A stretch of 64,000 nucleotides of DNA from Caprella mutica (taxonomy: Eukaryota > Arthropoda > Malacostraca > Amphipoda > Caprellidae), in the NCBI GenBank assembly GCA_947561585.1, contig CANNZV010002532.1:30559-94558 (forward strand), read 5' to 3'. Made by a program: the position numbers and the translations under genes. How positions within the stretch are numbered: the stretch's first letter is position 1; every line of letters starts with the position of its first letter. This document shows, one piece after another, positions 26,211 to 37,901 of the stretch. The notes beneath the pieces were generated by a model. It did not search any database, was not told the DNA's origin, and saw only the letters and a list, made by a program, of their open reading frames with translations.

Positions 26211-26567
26211 TTTACCTGTCTAACTCTTTTCACTCAGTCTGTTCTTTTCTCTGTTTGTGTGTGGTAGTGTGTGTCTGTGTGCCGCTCTCTGGAATACATC
26301 ATCCATTAACTATTATATTCCTCACGATATTACCTCCATGTTATGCTATACATTATTCACTATAGTGTTCACCTATAGTCTTTAGAGTGCTATTTAATTA
26401 CTATATTGTCTGCTTCTATTTTGGCATTGAGGTTTATTGTATAGTAAAAAGTGTGAATGAACCATATGTTTATAGCCAACATCTAAGGGTCAATGTGACG
26501 CTGAATAGTACACTAAATGGACTCTAATGGATGTTGTCAAACATTCATCAATTTATCAGTCTCAATA

Positions 26568-26634
26568 GATTAATTTTAAAATTCCATAAGAATAACCATT
26601 GATTAATTTTAAAATTCCATAAGAATAACCATAA
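26568..26634. repeat. Direct duplication of about 33 bp, two copies
   Basis: GATTAATTTTAAAATTCCAT followed by AAGAATAACCAT occurs twice in a row, with identical copies. Confidence 0.9.
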
Positions 26635-27608
26635 TCTATTAACAATAGAATTTTGTAAACTTATTTTGCAAATTATTTTTTTTATCAATATTGCATTACG
26701 TCACTTGCATTGTGTACAGTGATTGTCAAAATATTTTTCTCTTTCTTGTTCTTGCTGAGGCTACAAACATGTTATTTTACATTATAGATGATCTAATCTA
26801 TGATGAAGAGTGATTATTTTAAAGTTATTTATCCCCACTCTGTATTTATACATTTATAAATCAATAACTATGCGAATTAATTCTCTACTGCAAACATAAA
26901 ACTGCACAATAATTCGCTGCAGCATATTTGTGAAGATAATATTATCCCTTCGAATGTTTACCTCCTTTTTTATCTCGATAATTTTCGTAACGAACGCTGT
27001 GGTCGTTAACGTTAAAACAGGTTTGTAATGTAAATAATAGAATATAACATCGAGCGTGTGAATGCATCATTGCTAAAATTGACGGCATATATAGATGGGA
27101 AGAGATGTTAAGTAGGCTATCTGCACTTTATATTATTCACAGTACATAGTCTGCTATTTGTAATAACTACACTTTTACAATTTGAAATATAATGTATCTT
27201 CTTATTTAAATATCTTGCATGTTATTTTTATATATTTTTAACTTTGTAAATAGTTAGTACGTGCCTATTCCTACTAGTGAGAGTTACTATAGTTCCGTGT
27301 GTACCTGCTATATATAGGGAATGAATAGTACCCGCCTCTACTAAATAATGTTATTAGTATTTACTATGTTTGAATTAGTTAGTTAGTTTATTAGTTGGAA
27401 ATGGATTATCTAACTTAGTATGAATGTTTTCAATCAAATGTTTGAATTATTTATAATTTTGGCTAATGAAATATATTGAAATATATAGGTACTAAATATA
27501 AGTAAATATAAGTAAATATATGGTAATGATATACTTAAAACTATGGTTACTATAATTAGTACAAAGAATGTTATATTAAAATTCTGGATATTATAATAAT
27601 ATTATAAA
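26635..27608. other. AT-rich DNA, nothing recognised
   Basis: No gene or array seen. Confidence 0.45.
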
Positions 27609-28413
27609 TAACCATGGTGTGTTAACAGTGAACCATGGTGTGTTAACAGTGAACCATGGTGTGTTAACAGTGAACCATGGTGTGTTAACAGTGAACCATG
27701 GTGTGTTAACAGTGAACCATGGTGTGTTAACAGTGATCCATGGTGTGTTAACAGTGAACCATGGTGTGTTAACAGTGAACCATGGTGTGTTAACAGTGAA
27801 CCATGGTGTGTTAACAGTGAACCATGGTGTGTTAACAGTGAACCATGGTGTGTTAACAGTGAACCATGGTGTGTTAACAGTGAACCATGGTGTGTTAACA
27901 GTGAACCATGGTGTGTTAACAGTGAACCATGGTGTGTTAACAGTGAACCATGGTGTGTTAACAGTGAACCATGGTGTGTTAACAGTGAACCATGGTGTGT
28001 TAACAGTGAACCATGGTGTGTTAACAGTGAACCATGGTGTGTTAACAGTGAACCATGGTGTGTTAACAGTGAACCATGGTGTGTTAACAATGAACCATGG
28101 TGTGTTAACAGTGAACCATGGTGTGTTAACAGTGAACCATGGTGTGTTAACAGTGAACCATGGTGTGTTAACAGTGAACCATGGTGTGTTAACAGTGAAC
28201 CACGGTGTGTTAACAGTGAACCATGGTGTGTTAACAGTGAACCATGGTGTGTTAACAGTGAACCATGGTGTGTTAACAGTGAACCATGGTGTGTTAGCCG
28301 TGAACCATGGTGTGTTAACAGTGAACCATGGTGTGTTAACAGTGAACCATGGTGTGTTAACAGTGAACCATGGTGTGTTAACAGTGAACCATGGTGTTAA
28401 CAGTGAACCATGG
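27609..28413. repeat. Very homogeneous minisatellite, 21-bp unit, about 38 copies
   Basis: The unit contains AACCATGGTGTGTTAACAGT, with two palindromic hexamers (CCATGG and GTTAAC). Only a handful of copies carry a change (for example near 27737, 28090, 28203 and 28297). The unit length is divisible by three and both strands are open: VLTVNHG repeats on plus, LLTHHGS on minus. Confidence 0.97.
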
Positions 28414-29907
28414 GAAATTAGTAATGACTTGTGTGTACCTTACACTTATTTCAAGTTAACAAATTGTGTGAAGTTACAACCTTAATTTGTGAGCAATTTA
28501 TTTTAAGCCATTGCGAGTTTTATTTCGAAATGTAATTGAGTTTACAACTGTAAAAGAACCAAAAATGTACCGATAGTAACCGATAAGTAACAAAATTATT
28601 GGTGATTACAATATTATGTGGTAATTTATATTGTATATATACCATTAATAACGTGGAAATAAAATATTACTTAATATTTTCTTAATTTAAATCTTTGATT
28701 GGTTTTATCGAATTTTCACATAACTATTTTAAAATATAGAAACTTGATTCTGAATTATGAAAATTATGAAAAGTGAAAAATTTGAAAAATTTGAAGGAAT
28801 TACGCTAAAGAATATAGTGAAATCATCAGTAATTTTCTTTACATTTACACTAAGATTTTAAACAATATATTTTTATCGATTTGATTGTAAAATCTATAAT
28901 TCAAATCGCGAAAATTAACCAATGCTGTAATTCTACAATGTTAAACCAGTTTGTTAAATGAAATACTAATTCCTGAAAATTAATATCTCTATGAACAGTT
29001 TACTGGTTTCTGCACACTGGCGTCAGTTTAGCAGAACACTTAAATCACACTAGAGTCCAAACTACTAGGTACATATAACCGACTAGATGTAACTATAATG
29101 CATGTATTGTGTACCTTGATCTTGTTTATGTTTCTAGTAAAGTGACCATTGTTGTTAATTATAGTAGTACCTGTACTGTATAATCTAACAATATAAAACA
29201 GCTAACTAACTATAATTATTTTCCTATTAACATTTTTATTGAGTATTTATATATCGCTTGTTTGCAGCAACAACGTCATAAACACAAAAACATGTATTTT
29301 AGAGTTATCCATATAGACATATAAATCATAAAATGCTGATTATTTTGGTAAAAAAATCATCATTGAAACTTTAAAATGTACCTCTAGAGAGGCTAAATGT
29401 CCTAACGATATACCATTAAATGTATGTACATTACATGCACTAAAATGCCTCTCCTGAAAAACAGCTTATTTGAAGTTATGACAGTGTTCTCGCAAGCAAG
29501 CGATACTACGATTATTAAGTTATCATAAGTTTCTTTGTGCAGTTTTACCTGTAGTTGCTCTGCACCTGTACATACACTCTAATTAGCCCCTCAGTTGAGG
29601 TACATACAACCACCTGTACGCAGTACACTGTATCCTTAAGGTCTGCAACCTATGTATTGATCCACTCTATCGACCTGCCTACCATATGTCCACAACAAAT
29701 GGTCACTGAAGAGATCGTAAAATGGTCAATGGATTGGTGCATATATTGACCAGGGGTTATTGGTTATCAAATATATACTATTGAGAGAAGTACCTAAGAG
29801 TTGATATTGTTGGTAGAAGTATGTAGCGTTATAATGACCTGCAACTTATTTAGTTAAAGGTCAGGTTCAAACTTCTAAATCAATCGCTATTCAGTCACTG
29901 TTGAACT
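28414..29907. other. AT-rich DNA, no gene recognised
   Basis: The frame at 29555-29749 has no recognisable motif. Nothing else was seen. Confidence 0.4.
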
Positions 29908-30209
29908 TTCAGTCTTTAGTTCAGTCAAAATCTGAGACTTTGGACCTGATCTTAAGTTATAGTTCAGTCTTCGACTTAATTTCCCAGTCTTTAGTCCTAG
30001 GCTTCAGGTAATTTGCCAGTTTTCAATCCTAGTCTTAAATTAAGTTCTCAGTCTTTAGACCTAGTCTTAAGTTAAGTTTCTAGTCTATAGTCCTACTCTT
30101 AGGTTAAGTTCCCAGTCTTTAGTCCTAGGCTTAGACTTAATTTCCCAGTCTTTAGTACTAGTTTTAAGTTCCCAGTCTTTAGTCCCAGTGTTAAATTCCT
30201 AGTCTTCAT
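29908..30209. repeat. Diverged minisatellite, about 40-46-bp unit, about 7 copies
   Basis: CCCAGTCTTTAGTCCTAG and CTTAAGTTAAGTT recur with gaps and substitutions. Confidence 0.8.
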
Positions 30210-31263
30210 TTCTCAATCACGTGCATTTATTCCCTTCGTTCCTATCTCACCACTAAATTTTCTCAACCAGTTTTGGTGTTGTTTTTTTACCCGAATCCCT
30301 AATTGCTAACATAAAACTACTCACAGTCGCACAAGATAGTTATTATCCTTCTCCACCAATAAATGTTTTACTATCAATAGTTCATATCTTTTTACACCGA
30401 TAAATGTTCTACTAATCCCAATAAAGTGAACTGTAATATCTGAACTAATATAATAGATAATTGCAATGATGTTACGTAATAAAAATGTTCTTTATAATTA
30501 GATATAATTTGAGTCAATTAACTCAGTACGCTGTTTATTAATTTAACTGTACTACAGTTTAAAAATCCAAAATGAAATGATGATTGTGGTGAATAACTCA
30601 AAGTGTACTGTGTCTTTAGGTCCCAAAATGGTTACTATTTTCCACCACTAATGTGCATAGTGGTTAGTAAGTGTCTTTGCTGGTGCAAGTGCATTGCCAA
30701 GACGTGACTGCAGTGAACAACTGCAGATTGGGAACATCTCATCACACTGACTTTTTTCCTTGTTTTTTTATATGCAATTTTTGAAGGTGGTTGGAAATTA
30801 TATGAAGTAATATTGAAATATTACTATAGGTATTGGTTCACAGAATAAGTTTGTTGTATAGTTAAACTATTGTTAAAAATACATGTAATAATAGTTATTT
30901 ATTTTATATGCTAATAATTATTATTTCATTTTTTCTTATATGACCGAAGATGTGGAAATGACCACCAATACGTAAATTACCTCCCTACTTGAATATTATT
31001 TTTATTTCGAATACATTATTAACTTCGGAAGTTAATTTTATAATTATACATGGATGAATATATTAACCAACTGAAAGAATTTAAATAATTATCGTATGGT
31101 ATGACCCCCCCCCCCCCCTGGTACATTCCTCTATCACGGACATTTCAGACGCCACTGTGTGCTGCTAGAAAAATTGTGACGTCATCCTTGACCTGGGTAT
31201 GAAAAGTGACCTTGCAAAAACGTATGTTCTGTGACTAAAAAATGTGCCCTCAGAGTGCTATTA
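30210..31263. other. AT-rich DNA with a half MITE and a run of 14 C
   Basis: At about 30927-30988 one arm of the AGGGTA-ended foldback family is present (TTTTTCTTATATGACCGAAG). A C14 homopolymer lies at 31105-31118. Confidence 0.5.
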
Positions 31264-31474
31264 GTGATTAGCAATATTGTGATTAGCAATGTTGTGATTA
31301 GCAATGTTGTGATTAGCAATGTTGTGATTAGCAATGTTGTGATTAACAATGTTGTGATTAGCAATGTTGTGATTAGCAATGTTGTGATTAGCAATGTTGT
31401 GATTAGCAATGTTGTGATTAGCAATGTTGTGATTAGCAATGTTGTGATTAGCAATGTTGTGATTAGCAATGTGT
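31264..31474. repeat. Tandem repeat, 15-bp unit, 14 copies
   Basis: The unit GTGATTAGCAATGTT is nearly invariant. Both strands are open as five-residue repeats (VISNV; LLITT). Confidence 0.95.
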
Positions 31475-32206
31475 GAATGTGGATATTAAAATATAATGTG
31501 ATATGGTTATTTTTTATTATTTTACAATACATATGTCAATACCATTGTTAAATTAAAAACAATTTATTTATTTTATTTTATTTATTTATATTTACATTTA
31601 CATTTTCAGTCTTTAACACAACTTATATTTAATTATTATACTTCACTAATTGATTTGATTTATTGAACAGATTACTGTAGCAAAATATAAGCTACTTCTA
31701 ATTATAATACAATTAAACAAAGGTATCGATATCTTAAGACTGAGATAATAACTATAACATGAACTTCCTTGACTAAAATGTTATCGTATAAACATGTATA
31801 TAATCATTTTAAAGTACTATATATATTAATATCACATCTCCATATAGTTTACGTAGTTGACAGTATTATCTTTACTGTTAGTGACTGTACGCTCCTTTTT
31901 CGCTGTTCCTGTTCCTGTAGAACGGAAGTACCATTCCGTGTTTCGTGTGAACGCCGCCAGGTGAACGTAATGTACAGGGCAGTGATGCAGAAAAGCTACT
32001 TTGTGTTCCATATCATTGCAATATTATTGTATTTTGATACCATATGATTCATATTATTCCAATCATCAATGCAGTGTTATAGACCGTTATAATTTGTTTG
32101 ATATCTGTAATAATTTTTTCACAGTTTAGTAGTTACTCTGTTTAGAACGAAACTTTAGTAGGTAACTAATTAATTGTAATAATTGTTGATATTTTAAAAT
32201 TGGTCT
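31475..32206. other. AT-rich DNA with one possible short exon
   Basis: A GC-richer 40-bp stretch at 31921-31960 is bounded by a pyrimidine-rich acceptor and a CAG|GTGAAC donor. Otherwise nothing recognised. Confidence 0.3.
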
Positions 32207-32742
32207 GGGTACACGACAGCGAATAGTGAATAGTTACACGACAAATAGGTACACGACGGCGAATAGTGAATAGTTACACGACAAATAGGTACACGACGGT
32301 GAATAGTGAATAGTTACACGACAAATAGGTACACGACGGCGAATAGTGAATAGTTACACGACAAATAGGTACACGACGGCGAATAGTGAATAGTTACACG
32401 ACAAATAGGTACACGACGGCGAATAGTGAATAGTTACACGACAAATAGTTACACGACGGTGAATAGTGAATAGTTACACGACAAATAGGTACACGTACGA
32501 CGGCGAATAGTGAATAGTTACACGACAAATAGGAACACGACGGCGAATAGTATAGTGAATAGTTACACGACAAATAGGTACACGACGGCGAATAGTATAG
32601 TGAATAGTATACAGTATCACACGACAAATAGGTACACGATGGCTAATAGTGAATAGTTACACGACAAATAGGTACACGATGGCGAATAGTGAATAGTTAC
32701 ACGACAAATAGGTACACGATGGCGAATATTATAGTGAATAGT
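32207..32742. repeat. Minisatellite, 40-bp unit, about 13 copies
   Basis: The unit contains GGTACACGACGGCGAATAGT and GAATAGTTACACGACAAATA. Some copies have an added TATA step (AGTATAGTGAATAG). The minus-strand SCNYSLYYSPSC-type frame is a repeat artefact. Confidence 0.95.
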
Positions 32743-33605
32743 TCATAAATTCGGTGACAAGTCTGTTATCTATAAACCTTGAAGCAGATACAAATTCTCT
32801 TTTGTGAATATTTTTCGTATTTCCAATGTTGCTTACCTTCTTATGGTAGATATTATTAATAAGTAATATCTTTGTAAAGTTAAGAGCTTTATCCATTCCC
32901 TAATATATACGTTATTTAAGAAGTATATCAATGCTTAATGATAGGAAGATACAAAAAGGAACAGATATTTTGTAAATTCATTTCAGTCAAACGTGATAAA
33001 ATTCTCAGTTAATAGCTTTATCCATTCCCTTTGCTAATAAATAAGTTATATCTATACATTATATAATGTACACAGTTAATAGGTATCCAATTCTCTTAGC
33101 TAAAAAATAAGTTAAACCTTCACATATTTTACTAGTTAGTAGGTTCATCCATTCCTTTACCAAGTAAAGAAGTTTTATCTGTATCATATAATGTATATGG
33201 GTTATACGTTTACGTATTCCTAAATTAATCTACTTGAGGTTAGGCTAGACTTAGGGTTAATCATTGCCTCATCTTTTCGTGACTCTGTACCGCACCCTTT
33301 GCCTTGGGTTAAACCCCTGGGGGTAAATCTGATGTATTGGCAAACCATTGGGCACTGTGTGAAAACGGCCTGTGTACTTTGCTTGTGTACTGGCTGTGTA
33401 GTTTGCTTGTGTACTGCCTGTGTACTTTGCTTGTGTACTGGCTGTATATTTTCAGTTTCTAATCAAAATCATTAAATATTCATTTAGCTATTCATTCAAG
33501 TTATAATTTCTTCCTTGTCTCTATCAGAATTTTTTATGAACTATCAATCATGTATTGGCGGCTTTTAACATAAATACAACATATTACCAAATGATGTTAT
33601 CAGCA
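32743..33605. other. AT-rich DNA with a GC-richer patch and a short 30-bp repeat
   Basis: At 33231-33365 a GC-richer patch (GGGTTAAACCCCTGGGGG) has no frame. At about 33372-33450, CTGTGTACTTTGCTTGTGTA recurs about 2.5 times. Confidence 0.45.
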
Positions 33606-33720
33606 TCATAATTTGTGAGCTGAAGAGCAAGTGAAGCAACGTAAAAAGTAATCATCCTTCTATTATTCTATAGAAGGATAATTACTTTTTACGTTGTTTC
33701 ACTTACTCTTCAGTTTATGA
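33606..33720. mobile_element. Foldback element of about 115 bp
   Basis: Two arms of about 50 bp (containing AACGTAAAAAGTAAT and its complement ATTACTTTTTACGTT) are inverted around a six-base centre, matching over CTGAAGAGCAAGTG / CACTTACTCTTCAG to TCATAA / TTATGA at the edges. It is non-coding and looks like a small MITE. Confidence 0.8.
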
Positions 33721-33761
33721 ATTTATTAGGATTTCCCAGAAGGAGGCCCATAGCACAAATG

Positions 33762-34824
33762 TATCACTGAAGTATCACTTCCTATCACTGCAGTACCACT
33801 CCCTATCACTGCAGTACCACTCCCTATCACTGCAGTACCACTCCCTATCACTGCAGTACCACTCCCTATCACTGCAGTACCACTCCCTATCACTGCAGTA
33901 CCACTCCCTATCACTGCAGTACCACTCCCTATCACTGCAGTACAACTCCTTATCACTACAGTACTACTCCCTATCACTGCAGTACCACTCCCTATCACTG
34001 CAGTACTACTCCCTATCACTGCAGTACCACTCCCTATCACTGCAGTACCACTCCCTATCACTGCAGTACTACTCCCTATCACTGCAGTACTACTCCCTAT
34101 CACTGCAGTACCACTCCCTATCACTGCAGTACAACTCCTTATCACTACAGTACTACTCCCTATCACTGCAGTACCACTCCCTATCACTGCAGTACCACTC
34201 CCTATCACTGCAGTACCACTCCCTATCACTGCAGTACCACTCCCTATCACTGCAGTACCACTCCCTATCACTGCAGTACCACTCCCTATCACTGCAGTAC
34301 CACTCCCTATCACTGCAGTACAACTCCTTATCACTACAGTACTACTCCCTATCACTGCAGTACCACTCCCTATCACTGCAGTACTACTCCCTATCACTGC
34401 AGTACCACTCCCTATCACTGCAGTACCACTCCCTATCACTGCAGTACTACTCCCTATCACTGCAGTACTACTCCCTATCACTGCAGTACCACTCCTTATC
34501 ACTGCAGTACCACTCCCTATCACTGCAGTACCACTCCCTATCACTGCAGTACTATCCCTATCACAGCAGTACCACTCCCTATCACTGCAGTACCACTCCC
34601 TATCACTGCAGTATCACTCCCTATCACTGCAGTACCACTCCCTATCGCTAAGTACCACTCCCTATCACTGCAGTACCACTCCCTATCACTGCAGTACCAC
34701 TCCCTATCACTGCAGTACCACTCTTTATCACTGCAGTACCACTCCCTATCACTGCAGTACCACTCCCTATCACTGCAGTACCACTCCCTATCACTGCAGT
34801 ACCACTCCCTATCACTCCTATCAC
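33762..34824. repeat. Minisatellite, 21-bp unit, about 50 copies, with 189-bp higher-order period
   Basis: The unit contains TATCACTGCAGTACCACTCC and the palindrome CTGCAG. The variant TACAACTCCTTATCACTACA starts at 33941, 34130 and 34319, exactly nine units (189 bp) apart. The minus-strand (GTAVIGS)n 272-codon frame is an effect of a stop-free unit divisible by three. Confidence 0.97.
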
Positions 34825-34968
34825 CAAAGGTTGTCGTCCTCGATATCACCCATTACCTATCTTTTTCCCCAGTGTTTTTCCTCTTTTTTATTGCTTATAA
34901 TTTCTATCATCAACTGGCAGGCGCGCAAACATTTTCACCAGCTTTATTTTCTCCTTCAAATGACAGCA

Positions 34969-35042
34969 GTGTTTCTACTTAGTCTAACCATTGCTCTGGT
35001 GATTAGAAACAGTACAGAGTGTTTCTACTTAGTCTAACCATT
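34969..35042. repeat. Short direct duplication, two copies 46 bp apart
   Basis: AGTGTTTCTACTTAGTCTAA followed by CCATT occurs twice. Confidence 0.85.
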
Positions 35043-35383
35043 AGAACTTTTCTATCCTTTTTCACTCAACTCTAGCTCTGACTCCATTAATTTTCTTCCT
35101 AACTGGTTTATTTGTTTACTGCAATGCAGTGGAATTGGTACTTTGTGTAATTTTCATTGCATCTGATTTGGGGTTAGATGACATGTTTACTGTTGGTGAA
35201 CTAATTAGGAAAATCAGAAATAATGATCGCAGATGCATTGCCATTTGTATATTTTGTGTACCTATTTTAGAAGCATTTCTAGATATATATTAAATCGTAT
35301 AGACATATAAAAATTGAATGAAGATAAAAACAAAGAAATATATAATAACAGTGATCAATGCTTCTTAGTTAGCATTTGCTAAT

Positions 35384-35586
35384 ATCACTGTCACTGTTAG
35401 TATCACTGTCATTGTTAAAATCACTGACACTGTTAATATCACCGTCTCCGTTATTATCACTGTCACTGTTAGTATCACGGTCACTGTTGTTAATATCACA
35501 GTCTCTGTTATTATCACTGTCACTGTTAGTATCACTGTCACTGTTGTTATTATCACTGTCACTGTTAGTATCACTGTCACTGCTGT
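35384..35586. repeat. Tandem repeat, 18-bp unit, about 11 copies
   Basis: The unit ATCACTGTCACTGTTAGT has several substitution variants. Confidence 0.9.
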
Positions 35587-35812
35587 TCTAATTCATTTCA
35601 CTTCTTGTCAGCTATGCTAACATCATCTATTTCACTTTAAGGCCCCAATTCATTTGACCCCTCAATGGGCCCTCCCCCTTCTATTGGTGTTAGAGTCAGC
35701 CCATTGAGGGGGGGGGGGGACTCACCCCCCTCCCCCAATGGTATTTTCACAGGGGTTCAACTGATTGCGTATGTGTCAGTGAGGTAACGGAGCCTTAGGT
35801 CAACATACAGTG

Positions 35813-35968
35813 TACTGGCCCATGTACTGGAATGAGGTACTGGCCCATGTACTGGTATGAGGTACTGGCCCATGTACTGGAATGAGGTGCTGGCCCATGT
35901 GCTGGAATGAGGTACTGGCCCATGTACTGGAATGAGGTACAAGCCTATATACTGGAATAAAGTATTGG
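35813..35968. repeat. Tandem repeat, 25-bp unit, about 6 copies
   Basis: TACTGGCCCATGTACTGGAA plus TGAGG, with the right-hand copies more diverged. Confidence 0.9.
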
Positions 35969-36239
35969 AGGGGATTTGTACTGCCTCATGTACTATAATA
36001 GATATGTACATAATTACTGGTAGTGATTAGCCAACATCATTATTTCTATCCCTGTATTCATTATATTTCTTAATAACGGATATCTTTCTTACTGAAATAT
36101 TTTTGTAAAAATAATGAATCTAAAGACTATTCAAGTGTGAAGAGATGTTAACATGAAGTTTAACATCCATTAAATTAGATAATAAGTGACCTTTTATATT
36201 ATAGAGCAACATACTAAATATTGAGGTAGAAATTATTGA

Positions 36240-37517
36240 TGTTACTATCTAGGTAATTGAGTTACTATCTAGGTAACTGAGTTACTATCTAGGTAACTGA
36301 GTTACTATCTAGGTAACTGAGTTACTATATCTAGGTAACTAATTTACTATCTAGGTAACTGAGTTACTATCTAGGTAACTAAGTTACTATATCTAGGTAA
36401 CTAATTTACTATCTAGGTAACTGAGTTACTATCTAGGTAACTAAGTTGCTATATCTAGGTAACTAATTTACTATCTAGGTAACTGAGTTACTATCTAGGT
36501 AACTGAGTTACTATATCTAGGTAACTAATTTACTATCTAGGTAACTAAGTTGCTATATCTAGGTAACTAATTTACTATCTAGGTAACTGAGTTACTATCT
36601 AGGTAATTAAGTTACTATCTAGGTAACTAATTTACTATCTAGGTAACTGAGTTACTATCTAGGTAACTAAGTTGCTATATCTAGGTAACTAATTTACTAT
36701 CTAGGTAACTGAGTTACTATCTAGGTAACTAAGCTACTATCTAGGTAACTAAGCTTCTATCTAGGTAACTGAGTTACTATATAGGTAACTGGGTTACTAT
36801 CTATGTAACTGGGTTACTATTAGGTAACTGAGTTACTATCTAGGTAACTAAGTTACTATATCTAGGTAACTAATTTACTATCTAGGTAACTGAGTTACTA
36901 TCTAGGTAACTAAGTTGCTATATCTAGGTAACTAATTTACTATCTAGGTAACTGAGTTACTATCTAGGTAACTGAGTTACTATATCTAGGTAACTAATTT
37001 ACTATCTAGGTAACTAAGTTGCTATATCTAGGTAATTAAGTTACTATCTAGGTAACTGAGTTACTATCTAGGTAATTAAGTTACTATCTAGGTAACTAAT
37101 TTACTATCTAGGTAACTGAGTTACTATCTAGGTAACTAAGTTGCTATATCTAGGTAACTAATTTATTATCTAGGTAACTGAGTTACTATCTAGGTAACTA
37201 AGCTACTATCTAGGTAACTAAGCTTCTATCTAGGTAACTGAGTTACTATATAGGTAACTGGGTTACTATCTATGTAACTGGGTTACTATTAGGTAACTGA
37301 GTTACTATCTAGGTAACTGGGTTACTATCTATGTAACTGGGTTACTATTAGGTAACTGAGTTACTATCTAGGTAACTGGGTTACTATCTAGGTAACTGAG
37401 TTACTATCTAGGTAACTGAGTTACTAACTAGGTACTATCTAGGTGAGTTACTATCTAGGTAACTGAGTTATTATCTAGGTAACTGAGTTATTATCTTGGT
37501 AACTATGTTACTTGGTA
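36240..37517. repeat. Large minisatellite, about 20-bp unit, about 60 copies, with a 469-bp duplication
   Basis: The unit GAGTTACTATCTAGGTAACT is palindromic at its ends (AGTTAC / GTAACT). Variants include ATATCTAGG, AATTTACT, AAGTTGCT and AAGCTTCT. The markers TAATTAAG (36604, 37073) and AAGCTTCTAT (36751, 37220) are both 469 bp apart, showing a block duplication. The array ends about 280 bp before the candidate acceptor of the only clear gene. Confidence 0.97.
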
Positions 37518-37788
37518 ACAGACTAAGATACTAACTAGATAACAAAGATAGTAACCTTCATAACTAGCTATAGGTTAATAAGTTGCTACCTAGTTAGGAA
37601 TGTTTATTATCCCATATTATTTTTTATTTCTTCCTAGTGCCAATTGCCTAAACATTTCGTAATACATGTCAAAATACCACATAGTAATTACCTATTATAT
37701 TATTCGTTCTTTTACGATATTTTCAGCAGTATAGAGTATTAATAAATATTTTCTATCCTAGATGTATCTTATATAACATTGAAGTATA

Positions 37789-37800
37789 TTTTGTTTACAG
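37789..37800 (+). other. Candidate splice acceptor upstream of the 408-codon exon
   Basis: TTTTGTTTACAG is a textbook U-rich acceptor 93 bp before the chosen ATG. It suggests that the coding exon is not the first exon and that the 1.3-kb minisatellite upstream lies in a 5'UTR intron. Alternatively the transcript starts in this interval and the site is unused. Confidence 0.45.
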
Positions 37801-37853
37801 TGAAACTTTGGTGATTCAATCCATTTAATTATAGCTAAAATTACACTTTTACT

Positions 37854-37901
37854 ATGCGAGTGATTTTGTGTGTTCTGTACCCTGACGATCACTATGTCTG
37901 A
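37854..37901 (+). other. Short upstream ORF overlapping the main start codon
   Basis: An ATG at 37854 opens a 15-codon frame ending in TGA at 37899-37901, so it overlaps the main ATG at 37894 in a different frame. If the transcript includes this stretch, ribosomes must bypass it or reinitiate, which would lower translation of the main protein. This is inferred from sequence only. Confidence 0.4.

Noticed and set aside
25523..26233. Two overlapping Ser/Leu/Thr/Tyr-rich minus-strand ORFs
   Set aside because: The 11-bp unit gives the same 11-residue repeat in every frame of that strand.
27619..28485. 288-codon plus-strand ORF and its minus-strand counterpart
   Set aside because: Both strands of a 21-bp array are open. 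No start context, flanking domain or composition supports a real gene.
31105..31118. C14 run, with similar runs at 44662-44673 (C12) and 35708-35719 (G)
   Set aside because: Homopolymers of this length are often sequencing or assembly uncertain and carry no other signal here.
33726..34544. 272-codon minus-strand ORF with GTAVIGS repeats
   Set aside because: Artefact of a 21-bp stop-free tandem unit. No non-repetitive protein sequence is attached.
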